Part shown: positions 1 to 9,950 of the stretch, one piece after another
Layout of the letters: each line of letters begins with the position of its first letter
How positions within the stretch are numbered: position 1 is the stretch's first letter
Source of the DNA: Scalesia atractyloides
Taxonomy: Eukaryota; Streptophyta; Magnoliopsida; Asterales; Asteraceae
Assembly: GCA_947069175.1 (NCBI GenBank)
Contig: CAMTDV010000007.1
Span: forward strand, 47,582,181 to 47,646,180
Length of the DNA: 64,000 nucleotides
Direction: 5' to 3'
Position numbers and translations under genes: made by a program
Notes under the pieces: model-generated
Databases searched by the model: none
The model's input: the letters and a program-made list of their open reading frames with translations, nothing else
Told to the model about the DNA's origin: nothing

Positions 1-310
1 TTATTTAGCGGACATAACCTACCGCACCAATGAGGTCTAGCGGCTTACAGTCCGGGAAAGCCTTAGAATTTAAAACCTTGTATGATCGCATCTTCAGGTG
101 TAGCGCTGCCACTCGTTCCCAATCTATTGGGATTCGAACCATTTGAACTACCGGTACCACCAGTTTCGTCACTAGTGTCGACTGAATCACTCTCGTGTCG
201 TGCGATTTCCATAACCCCATGTCCTTCCATAAGAACTCTAGTTCGGCTTACCCAGTAAGTCATGGATTAACTAACCCTTTTGGGTGTAGACCTTCCTTTT
301 GGCGCCATGT
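1..310 (-). pseudogene. N-terminal gag fragment of a Ty3-like retrotransposon, broken
   Basis: Read on the minus strand, an ATG near 306 opens MAPKGRSTPKRVS and then meets a stop. Open segments follow in two frames to the window edge. The last part in frame 5-220 contains a CKP...G..G pattern like that which precedes the structural domain in plant Ty3 gag proteins, and an S/G/N-rich stretch precedes it. At least one stop and one frame change are needed, so it is not functional. The identification rests on short motifs only. A degraded unrelated ORF remains possible. Confidence 0.35.
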
Positions 311-961
311 TTCTTCTTAATACTCAAGATTAAAAGAAGCTAGACATATATTTGGATAAATATAGTCTACCATGCACCTAAGAATAAAGAATGCCATCAG
401 TCATGGAAACCTCAAGATATCATTGTACATACATGTTTGAAACAATGGTAACGTGAATAACAACAATCCAAAATTCGTAGTACCTCTTGCGTGTATCGAC
501 CATATGTCTAAGTGGAAAGGAAATAACTCATTGAGGAGGAGAAACCAAACGGTCATCTCCAAACTTATAGCATGTATTCCATACTTCATGGACTTTGGTC
601 GTCCAAAGTAGGAAAAAAAAATCCTTCGCCACACCAACCCGTGTGACGAATACGTTGATATCCCTTGAGCTCCATGAGCTCCAGCTAGATTGTTATGATT
701 TCCATAGATATCGAATAAAATGCGATGAGGGTGTTGAAGCATGGCTCTTGCCATACCATCCCTTGGAATAAGACAAATGTCAAACGACGGAATTTAATGT
801 AATCTCTTTCCTATAAATAAGATGAGGTGCCATAGACACCATGGAACCAACCCATGTACAAGAATTGTGGACCGTTGAGGAAATATCCTCCTTGGATGGC
901 TAACCAGTTTTTGTTTGTTTAGATAAGTAGTCTCAATCGACTCGTGATATAAATCGAATGT
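311..961 (-). other. Unassigned sequence, probably 5' leader or LTR remnant of the element at 1-310
   Basis: It has two modest minus-strand open frames (401-754 and 794-982) with no recognisable domain, and the second runs into the neighbouring LTR. Its position upstream of the gag-like fragment suggests leader or LTR sequence into which element A inserted. No LTR ends or primer-binding site were recognised. Confidence 0.3.
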
Positions 962-3900
962 TGTCACACCCTGTATTTCCAACCAAACACCGATGGGCCG
1001 GGGTGGGGAATATCGTGACGTAAGTTGATATCATCATAGTCAATTAACACAGCACAATGGAAGTCTTGGAGTTTAAATTACTATTACAAACCAAATGTTC
1101 AAAGTACGAAAATAATATACAGACGGATTGTAATGAAAGTTCCACAGGCGGATCATAAAATATACAAAAATTGTGTATCAGACTTTGGGCAGATATAAGG
1201 ATTTGCAAGATCCTCTTATATCACTACCAAACAGCTTCCAACCTATTTCGTATTGTACCTGCATCTTAGTCTTTTGAAAATACGTCAGCTTTCGCTGGTA
1301 TATACACTTAACTGACTCGTTTTGAAAACATTTCAAAAATGGACTTAAGTGCACAGGGCACGAAAAAACTTCTATAACTTGGGAAAGTCAGCCTTGTAAC
1401 CTTGTTAACAGCTTTACATGTTTGTCCATACATATGGGGCCTAGTACAGAGACCAGACATGATTAACGTACACACCACTTATGAACCCACAAAGGAGTTA
1501 TCCCCAACTAGTGGGTAAAAATAATTTAGCATTTGCATATGTCAGGTGTATGCCTACACCCCGTGCTTTGGTCGCGGCCATTATCTAATGTAATGAGCCA
1601 AGGATATCCAGGACACGGTCGTTAACCCCAATGTTTAAGTTATCAAACAAAACTGATCAAAACGGAATATGCGGATTTACTAGCCACAATCCGGCATTCG
1701 ATTGATCCCATTTTCGACCAAGCGGTAATAATTTATTGTAACCCAAGCCCGTATAGGGGAAATAAGTCAAGATTATTTACCTGATTTAGTCTTGATTTAA
1801 AATGCATGATTTAATATCTCAGCCGTATTCAAAATGAAAGAAGTGCAGATAGCATTTACTGGAAGGCTTTATTCTAGATTATGGCATAAGCTAACTAATT
1901 AAAATGCTAATGGTGTTATTTAAATCATAGATTTAGACCGATTAGCCTAAAGGATCAAAACAATATAATACGCTAGATTAAGCGATGACCGGATAGAATG
2001 TGGTTTAAACCCAACAAGTACTATGACTTGTATAATATGGGTAAACCATAAGCATTCTGGATTTTGAGATCTAAAATGATAAGGTTAAACCCGTTTTGGT
2101 TAATTTTCGTAACTAGTTACATATACTTAACCGTACGCATATAAGCGATATCGGGTAACCAGATGAGTCATGAACAAGTTCTATATGCCATTATACTTTA
2201 AATAAGTTGTAATATCAATAGGATATCAACTTACATGCCCGTTAAGGTTTTAAAATGAAATTATGCCTCATAAGGGCGTTTTGGTAACTATACATCGTAT
2301 AAAAGGAACTTGAATACATTTTTGGTGTTATAATCATAAGTATTCTAGAAAAATATCAACTTTATGACATAATATTAGTAAGATATTGATCACATGTGTA
2401 ATTTATAATTTATGACCAAATTATGCACTACAGGGGCATTTTGGTTATTTTACACATCGTTTTATAATTTATTTGGGATTCTGAGTCTATATTATGTACC
2501 TATTGTTAAAATATTTTAAATAAGTTTTAAAATCAGTAGGTAACAAGTCTTGGTTGATAATTATGGTTTAAAACCATACTATGCGCCGAAATGACGATTA
2601 TGTCGAAAAATGACGATTTGTGCGAAGTTTAATGAAAACTGATGCTAAGACCATGTTTATGTATTTTAGATATGTTATTTAGTATCACACATCAATAGAT
2701 AAAAAGGTTTGGTATAAAAATATGATTAAAATTGTTTTATGCACCACAAGGGCTTTATCGTTATTTGTCGACATAATGTAAGGACTTGTATGTAAACTTA
2801 GTATATAAACTGACTTGACATCCCAAATAATCTTACTTATGATATTACATCAGTAGGCAATTCATTTTCAAGTTCGTTATCGATTAAAACCTTATTTTAT
2901 GTAAAAAATGGCATTTTAGTAAAAAATGGGCATAATAACGGAACTTGTGCATAAACTCAGATTCTGATTATGATCATGTAATATAAAATCAGGGGGTTAT
3001 GCTACTTTATATTACGATCATAATTCAACCTTAGATCAATAGCTAACTAATCTAAATCGGGTCAGAATCGAAAGTCAAAGCAGAAGTCAAACTTTGCGAC
3101 TTTCGGTTGCGAACCGACCCTAGAACTGAAATTGACGAGTCGAACATGTTTTCACATGTTCTATTATTATTACCAACTTGTTTAAGTGTCAAACAAGTTT
3201 TATAACATATATAAATTTAGATTACAATATTTTCAAAATCTGGCCTGTTTGACTTTTTAATAATATAACTTTGACCCATGAATTGGTCTAGTAAACGTGA
3301 TCTTTATGAGGTGCCCTTTATAGGGATTAACACCTACCTTATTACGATCACTTAGCCATTTTCGTTATGAACAATGGCTGGACCATAATGGTCTTAACCG
3401 AAAGTCAAAGCGTTTTCCGTAAACGCTTGACTTTTGGATTTAAAAAGCTATAAACGAAAATGCAATAGAATGGAACACTTACAAGTGATCCTTGGATGAA
3501 ATAGAACTAAGTTGGATGCTCCTTTCAGTTAGGAACTTCCAGAGGAGGGAGATAGATTGAATCATGAGAAGGTGCAAGTTTAAGTAAAGAACCATTGCAC
3601 CTATTTATAGTTAGAGAGCTTGAAGGAGGTGAAGCCAGGTGTTAGCAAGTGTTAGAGGGTGCCTACAAGTGTCTAAAACGTGGCATAGCAGATTAGAAGC
3701 CCATGGTTTCGAATTGAATGGGTTTTGGCAACTTGTGTGGTTGCCAAGCAAAACTTTCTGCAGCAGTATCCTTCTGGCGGCCCGCGAGAGACCAGGCCAT
3801 GTCTCTCGCGGCCCGCGAGCGGTCTGAAATATCTTTCAAACTTTGCCACTTTTAGCCCCTCAACTTATTAAACCTCTAAAACACCTTTATAAGCATAATT

Positions 3901-4257
3901 AGCCCTCCGTAACTGATATTTGGCACCTCCGTAACTCATATTAAACCTCTAAAACACCCGGGAGTATGACCGGACATCTTCAAGCTTTCGGTTCGTTAAA
4001 AGGTCACTCAGAGGTATAAATTAACATGTTGACACTTTTAACCCCTCCATTGTCCAACTTTTACATATTTACACAAATAATCCCTCTCATCCAACAAGTG
4101 GCTCATATAAGAGTTAGGACTTCGTAAAGGGTCACTCAGAGGCTTAGTTTGAGCATGTTGACACCTTTAGTCCTTATTAGTCCTTAATAGACTTAATTAT
4201 ATAAAAATAATGACATGTGTCGCTATATTAATGGACACGATTTTACGAGGTGTTACA
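962..4257 (-). repeat. 3' LTR of element A
   Basis: On the minus strand it begins TGTAACACCTCG directly after a purine-rich tract and ends GGGTGTGACA, giving TG...CA termini and about 3.3 kb. It is AT-rich and non-coding. The internal motif GGTCACTCAGAGG occurs twice, near 4005 and 4127. The partner 5' LTR survives only as a 9-bp stub at 27740-27748 because element D inserted there, so the LTR cannot be confirmed by pairwise comparison. The short plus-strand ORF at 3639-3827 looks like chance. Confidence 0.65.
3782..3811. repeat. Perfect 11-bp inverted repeat with 8-base loop in the A LTR
   Basis: CCGCGAGAGAC (3782-3792) is matched by its exact reverse complement GTCTCTCGCGG (3801-3811) around an 8-base loop. 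It is a GC-rich island in an AT-rich LTR and would form a stable stem in DNA or RNA. Confidence 0.8.
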
Positions 4258-4275
4258 TCCTCAGCCCCTTAAAAG
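4258..4275 (-). other. Polypurine tract of element A
   Basis: The minus strand reads TTTTAAGGGGCTGAGGA immediately before the LTR start TGTAACACC. This is the expected place and composition for the plus-strand primer of reverse transcription. Confidence 0.6.
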
Positions 4276-4294
4276 AAATCTAGACCTCGATATT

Positions 4295-4915
4295 TTATTT
4301 AAATAGATGGGGGTACTTTTGTCGCATAGTGGAGTCAACCTCCCATGTATACTCGGGGCCTAGAAGGGCATCCCAATTAACATTTACTATAGGTATCTTT
4401 TTCTTTCGGAGCTTCTTAACCTGTCGGTCCTCGATCGAAATCGGTTTCTCAACGAACCTCAGGTTTTCATCAATTTGCACATCATGATGTGACATTGCTA
4501 GCGATTCATTGGCTAGACATTTCTTTTGATTATAGATGTGGAATAATTAATGAATTCCAGTAAGCTCCTCTGGCAGCTTAAGCTTATAAGCTACAGTGCC
4601 AACACATTGGATTATCTCGAATGGTCTAATATATCTTGGGCTTAACTTGCCCTTCTTTCCAAATCGCATCATAGCTTTCCAAGGTGATACTTTTAGCATG
4701 AATTTGTCCCCTATTTGGAACTTAAGAGGTTTACGCCTCTTGTCAGCATAGTTCTTCTGCCTATCATGGGTAGTTTTGAGTCTATCCTAGATTTGCACAA
4801 TCTTATCCGTGGTCTCCAGGACAATCTCCAGTCCTGATAGTTGGCTTCCCCAACTTCAGCCCAACACACAGGTGTTTGACATTTTCTCCCATACAAGGCC
4901 TCAAAAGGAGCAGCC
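4295..4915 (-). pseudogene. Integrase C-terminal part and tail of element A
   Basis: Minus-strand open pieces at 4711-4896 (with YGRKCQTPVCWAEVGE) and 4295-4495 (ending EYTWEV...YPHLFK) match the last part of Del/Tekay integrases and their C-terminal tail. The segment between them also reads as integrase but holds stops. The 5' end at 4915 is where element B inserted. The coding sense continues at 16663, where the preceding residues EFSYNNSYHTSI lie. The joined protein is not functional. Confidence 0.85.
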
Positions 4916-4920
4916 TTGAT
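4916..4920. repeat. Target-site duplication TTGAT, left copy (element B)
   Basis: TTGAT directly precedes the first base of the left LTR of element B and is repeated exactly after its right LTR at 16658-16662. Confidence 0.95.
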
Positions 4921-5417
4921 TGTGATATCCCGGGTTTTTCAGATAACTTAAACGTAATACGTGTCAATCTAATTACGTGCTATGTGTACGAACGTGTACG
5001 AATTAAATGAATACGTGTTGTGTGTTGTGTGATTGTTTTAGTGATTGAATATTTAGATTTAATACGTGCACGAACTTAACCGAACCGCGACACGTTCTAA
5101 ACCTTGGTTCATTGCGACTCTAGGAGTAACAAGTTTTAAACTCTAGTTCAAGTCAAGTCCTCGGCCAAGATCAAATCCAACACACATCGAAAACCTAAAC
5201 CCTAAACCAAACATGTCTCGGCCATAAGATCAAAACCAAACCGAAACCTATAGCATGCAACTTTAGTCTTCGGCCAAAAGAGAACAAGAATCAAAGATCA
5301 AACCTAAACTCTAATACTCTAATCTTTGGCCGCAAGATAAAACCCAAACCGACCCAACGCAAGTCCCTCGGCCACGAGTGTGTATCTAAAACCGCAACCC
5401 TCATCTCTCTCCTTGCC

Positions 5418-5426
5418 TATATATAT
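5418..5426 (+). promoter_or_regulatory. TATA box of the element B 5' LTR
   Basis: TATATATAT follows a C/T-rich stretch and precedes a leader-like sequence, so transcription would start about 30 bases downstream. The same box is in the 3' LTR at 14086-14094. Position and composition fit; start-site data are lacking. Confidence 0.5.
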
Positions 5427-5802
5427 CAACAATGCATGCTCAATTCAGAATTCACAAAACCCTAGACAAAACTGCCGTCGGCAGCTCCCTTTGCTCCTCC
5501 TAACCGATCGAGATCAGCTCTTTTGTTCATCTTTTCAGTCGCAAACAAACTGCCTTACCCTCATCATCATCTCGGTCGCAGCAAGCAACAGTTTTTCTGT
5601 TCTTTTCTTCCGGTCGCAGCAGCAATCATCGACATCTTCAGTCTCGGTCGCAACTATCCAGGATCACCGGTTCCTTAACATACTCACGGTTCGATTACCT
5701 TATCATTAAAAGTCTAGAATTTATCATATGTTACTGGATCATAGTCGGATATACGTGTCTTGAGTGTGTTGTTTTCGGATTATGTATATGTTTGAATGTC
5801 TA

Positions 5803-5915
5803 GTTGTTTCGGACATATGCTTGAATGATTCATTGTCTCGGACATATGCTTGAATGAATTGTTGTCTCGGACATATGATTAATTGATTAGTTGTCTTCGG
5901 ATTATATGTGCTTGC
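5803..5915 (+). repeat. Four imperfect 29-bp tandem repeats in the LTR
   Basis: The unit has TTGTCTCGGACATATG followed by a TTGAATGA-like end, and repeats four times with decreasing similarity. It is conserved in the 3' LTR from about 14473, so it pre-dates insertion and may be a U5 or regulatory repeat. Confidence 0.7.
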
Positions 5916-7072
5916 AAGTAATCGGCTGAATTGATAGTGTGGGTATACATGACTGTTTTCGGAATCAATAGCTTACAACTATGATTTGTTTATAAAGATT
6001 ATAGTTATTGAGTAGGGTTTGCATGGATAAGTCGTTAGTAGTAAACTAGGATCAAAAATCGGTCCTTGCTCGCTTAGGTCGATCAATAGGAACGGTGTAG
6101 GTAAGTTGTAATAACAATAATGCTGAAACAGCCTGCTGAATACTAGTTACAGCCGACTTCATCTGGCTGTAACTTGGTCGTTAGTTGTCGAAAAACGGAT
6201 TTTCTGATGTCTAGAACGTAGAGATTTGAATAAGGAATCTAATGGCGCTGGATTCATAATTTTCTGAAATCGTTTGATATTTTTAAAGGGCTAAACAAGT
6301 TCAGTAGGTAAAGCTGTTAAAATTCTGGAATAATTGAGTGTTAAGCAGAAAGTTGATAACTTGTGATTTTATGCATTAAAGTGTTGCATGGATTTGGAAT
6401 ATGTTCATGATAAAGTTATTTGATTTCTATGATCACATGAGAATACTTGCATGCATGTTTGAGTGTTAGATATGTTGTTTGTGTGTATCACTTTGTGAGT
6501 AAATTGCATGTGGAATTTGTATTGGTGTGATTACACACTGACGTGGAATTAATTGGTTTGTTAGGACGCAACTAACGGTCCCATCTCTTATAACATCTTT
6601 GCCACACTAACCGAGCTAATAAAGGTGAGTTCACGGCCCCTAACTTTATCCGGTTTTTAAACAACAGGGGGAGAAACATGTATACACTCTCAAACTCAAA
6701 CTCTTTACGTTATACGAATTTAACGTCACATAACTATACGGTAACTAAGTTAATGTTAATGTAATGTTATGGGCACTAAGCAGCTTTATCACTTAAGTCC
6801 TCGACAATCTCCTCGGATCGTTAGTATTTGGGTTAAGTAGCGGGGGAATTATAAGTAGTACTACTGGGTCTGACGAGCCCCATCCGAGCTAGTCGCGCTA
6901 GCCGACCGGGTATGGTCAACGGGTGTATGATTGGCCTAACACCGCCATGGTCATGTGAAAGGCCTGGCAAAACGGAGGCACAACAGTCAGCTTCAATCGC
7001 GAACACTTAGTGACATGACTTTAGGCTAGCTACCTATATACATTAATATTGAACTTAATTACGGATCAACTT

Positions 7073-7235
7073 AATATTCCGGGTTTGGAATATTGGAAAC
7101 ATCAACTTATTATCCCGGGTTGGGGATAATGGAAATAACAACTTAATATTCCGGGATGGGAATATTGGAAGCAACAACTTATTATTCCGGGATTGGAATA
7201 ATGGAACTAATATGTTATCCCAGGTTGGGGATAAC
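7073..7235 (+). repeat. Array of five hairpin-forming repeats near the LTR end
   Basis: Five units with a period of about 35 bp, each an inverted repeat around CCGGG or CCCAGG. They are AATATTCC...GGAATATT (twice), TTATCCC...GGGGATAA (twice) and ATTATTCC...GGAATAAT (once). All five recur in the 3' LTR at about 16079-16241. Confidence 0.85.
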
Positions 7236-7654
7236 GGAGTAACAAACCATAACCGAACAAACGAATTTATGAAAACCTGTGAACTCACTCATCTTTAATA
7301 TTGACACTTGTTTCTTTACATGTTTCTCAGGACGCTAGGAGCTCTAGGTGCACGCACATGCATTGAACAAGACGTCATTATCGAGTCTTATTTATTAATA
7401 TTGTTTTGGGATTTTTCATTTGTTTTGGCGTTTGTGTTGGCGCCCGCATCACTACTTATTTATGCTTCCGCTCAAACTTTAAAACCAATGCTCTGCTAAA
7501 TATTGGTAATTGATATAAAATCTACAAAGAACGATTTTGTAAAACGTATAATCAAATCATGTAGAGTCGTTCGACGTACTAGTGTTTCAGATCCTGGTTT
7601 GTTCACACGTCTCGCGGTAAAACTCCGCAAGTGGAAATTGAGGGTGTGACAGAT

Positions 7655-7666
7655 TGGTATCAGAGC
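7655..7666 (+). other. Primer-binding site (initiator tRNA-Met) of element B
   Basis: TGGTATCAGAGC lies three bases after the LTR end. It is complementary to the 3' end of plant initiator tRNA-Met, the usual primer of Del/Tekay elements. Confidence 0.9.
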
Positions 7667-7846
7667 TACTAGTTATAGAGAACCAGGTTTGCATTAGAGT
7701 AGACCTAAACTATAGCTGATATCACGACACTAGACTTAGTTTGGCACCGAATTATTATGCAATATACCAAAACTGTGTTTAGTAGATTATGCCTTTATAA
7801 TAAGAAATGAAACCAACTCATAACTAACTACACGACCTAACAGGCA

Positions 7847-8444
7847 ATGTCATCATCCTCATCGTCATCATCGTCCGACAGACTTACGCCACCAAGGGCA
7901 CCAGGAAAGGCACCAATGGTGGAACTCATACCACCTTATGGCGTGGAGACACGCTCGGCGGCGAGGAAAAGGCTCGCTCTGGGGGAGGAGTCGTCTTTAC
8001 GCCCAACTATTGCTGTACCGGTTGAACCGGTTAATCCTGTAGAAATAGGAATTGACATGCTTAGAATCCTAGTGCATACACAACAAAAACAGTTAGAAAG
8101 AATGCAGGAAACCATCTTAGCACAAGGATGGATGATCCGACACCTTACAGGAAAGACCGATTCGCTCGAGGAAGAACATCGTACGAGTAAGATAGCTCGT
8201 AACACCATAGCCAGAGATCTGCGTGCTGAACAGATAAGAGCTAGTGGACAGAGTCCTGGAAAATAGTTGGAACATTCAGGAACTGCAAAATCAAGCACTT
8301 GAACCAGCACCTGCCCCTCCAGTGCCGGAAGAAGAGGATCCAGAGGAGGATCCTGAAGAGGATCAGGAGGAGGACCCAGCTGAGGAAGCTGGAAATGCCG
8401 CACAGGATGACGGCAACGACAGTGACTTGGGGATGGAGATGTAG
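7847..8444 (+). pseudogene. Extra ORF (ORF1) upstream of gag in element B, with a frameshift
   Basis: Starts at ATG 7847 with a run of nine serines, followed by a 139-codon frame with a predicted helical middle (VHTQQKQLERMQETILAQ) and a stop at 8264-8266. From about 8244 a second frame continues to a stop at 8444. It is highly acidic, with repeated EEDPEEDP-like units and the end GMEM. The acidic tail directly continues the helical part, so one base was probably gained or lost near 8244-8262. No catalytic motif is visible and the function is unknown. Element A has a different proline-rich ORF in the same place, so a 5' ORF seems normal in these elements. A short spacer (8445-8710) precedes gag. 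Confidence 0.6.
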
Positions 8445-8710
8445 ACGACTGACACGTCTCGTTTATATTATTTGTTTTCCTTCAGTTTATTATTTTCCAC
8501 TTGTGTTTAAACTTGAGACTTTATAGTGAATTCGTATGTTTGATTTGCACTTTTGTAAGACGTTGAGATTTCAGTTAATCAAGTATTTCTTTTGACTATT
8601 TAACATATTGAGTTGACATAACTTAATAATTATTAAAGTACGAAGTAGGATAACTCTATTGGATATATAGACTTATCGGAGTGTGTTTATGTTGTGTTTC
8701 GAAGATCTAA

Positions 8711-9950
8711 ATGGCGACTGGAAGACGTGGAAACCTTAACTTGACGCCCGAAGAGCTAGCTGCCATGATTCAGGAGCATGTGAACGCAGCATTAGCGGGT
8801 GTTCAGAACCAGCCGGCAGGTAACCATTATTAAGTTTTCGCGTGAAAATCTAATAGTGAGGCTAGTACAATTCCTTGCTGACTTCCTGTTCTCTGTCAGC
8901 AGGAGGGGGCTTTAATCCCTATAAGATGTTCCTTGACGCAAAGCCAAGCAAGTTCTCAGGGGCGGAAGGACCCATTGGATTGGTCCGCTTGATCGAAAAG
9001 TCGGAATCTGTTTTTGAAATGTGCAACTGCTTAGAGGCCAACAAGGTCAAATACGCCGCCTCAACGCTGGAAGAGGGGGCACTGACATGGTGGAATGCCC
9101 AAGTCCAAACACGTGGACTATTAGCTGCAAATGCAATGGCATGGGCTGAGTTCAAGGCCCTGATTAAAGAGGAGTACTGTCCACGAGACAGAGTGCAACA
9201 GTTAGAGCAAGCTTTGTGGAACCACAAGATGGTGGGATCGGAAATTGAAGCTTACACCGCAAAACATTATGATTTGGTATTTCTGTGTCCCGAATTGGCC
9301 AACACGGTGGAGAAAAGACTCGAGTTCTATCTCGGGGGTCTGGTTCCGGAAATTCAGGGTATGGTGATGTCTAGTAACCCTGTAACAGAACATCAAGCAA
9401 TCCGATTGGCTCACAAACTCACCGATAAAGCGGTGGAACAGAAGAAACTGCCAGCACGGAGTACCACCGAAGTCGCTCCAGATAACAAAAGAAAGTTTGA
9501 AGACTCCACCATTCGACAGTCTTCGTCACCTCATCCACAGCAAGGGAACCAGAAACGGTTCAATCACTACCACAGCCACCGGGGTCATCAAAATCGTTCC
9601 AACAACAATAGCAACTACAACAACAACAACAACCAGAATGCAGGCGGTTATGTAGGTCGAAAGCCGCAGTGCAACCGCTGTAATCTCCATCATAACGGCC
9701 CTTGTGCCGGAAATCGCTGCCAAAGATGTGGCAAGATGGGACATGCGGCAAGGGATTGTCGTGGGGAAATTATGTCCCGACAAAATCAGAATCAGCCCCA
9801 AGGTCAGCAGCAGGGTATAAACCGGGGATGCTATCAGTGTGGTAGCACTACTCATTTCAGAAAAGACTGCCCACAGTTGCGCAACAACAACAATAATGGT
9901 GGAAACAACCACAACCACAACAATAACAACAACAACAATAATGGGAAGGT
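8711..9950 (+). CDS. gag: Gag polyprotein of element B, two exons (8711-8819, 8903-9950)
   Basis: Exon 1 starts at ATG 8711 (MATGRRGNLNLTPEELAA) and runs into in-frame TAA unless the GT-AG intron 8820-8902 is removed. Exon 2 then continues in frame (FNPYKMFLDAKPSKFSG). The structural domain has the typical W..A and WAEFKALIKEEYCP motifs at 9080-9230. After an Asn-rich linker come a Cys-rich CNRCNLHHNGPC segment and two zinc knuckles, CQRCGKMGHAARDC (9718-9759) and CYQCGSTTHFRKDC (9829-9870). Gag forms the particle and binds the RNA genome. A second Asn-rich tract (9880-9950) leads to a frame change, and protease continues one frame back. Without splicing, exon 2 would lack a conventional ATG near its start. 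Confidence 0.85.
8820..8902 (+). other. Probable spliceosomal intron in gag (83 bp)
   Basis: Donor G|GTAACC at 8820, branch-site-like CTGAC at 8877-8881, a pyrimidine-rich stretch TTCCTGTTCTCTG, and tandem acceptors CAGCAG ending at 8899 and 8902. Both acceptors keep the gag frame (phase 1) and remove the in-frame TAA. All features are seen directly; splicing itself is inferred. Confidence 0.7.

Larger units (their letters stand above)
4921..7651 (+). repeat. 5' LTR of element B (2731 bp)
   Basis: Starts TGTGATATCC, ends GGGTGTGACA, and is nearly identical to 13627-16657. Relative to the 3' LTR it carries about 36 extra bases near 4980-5020 and lacks about 337 bases at position 6333. It contains a TATA box at 5418, four imperfect 29-bp repeats (5803-5915) and a five-unit hairpin array (7073-7235). 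Predicted ORFs inside (for example 5380-5709) occur in both LTRs, have no domain and are probably chance. Confidence 0.95.

Noticed and set aside
128..140. GGTTCGAATCC on the minus strand, like a tRNA B box
   Set aside because: No A box, acceptor stem or anticodon arm fits around it. It lies in a coding-like gag fragment (SNGSNPNR).
5185..5205. Telomere-like CCTAAACCCTAAACC in the B LTR (also near 13860)
   Set aside because: Less than two repeat units and present in both LTRs as ordinary LTR sequence. Not an interstitial telomere array.
5380..5709. 109-codon ORF inside the LTR of element B (also 14048-14377)
   Set aside because: Present only as part of the LTR, overlaps the TATA box, has no domain, and carries a substitution between copies.
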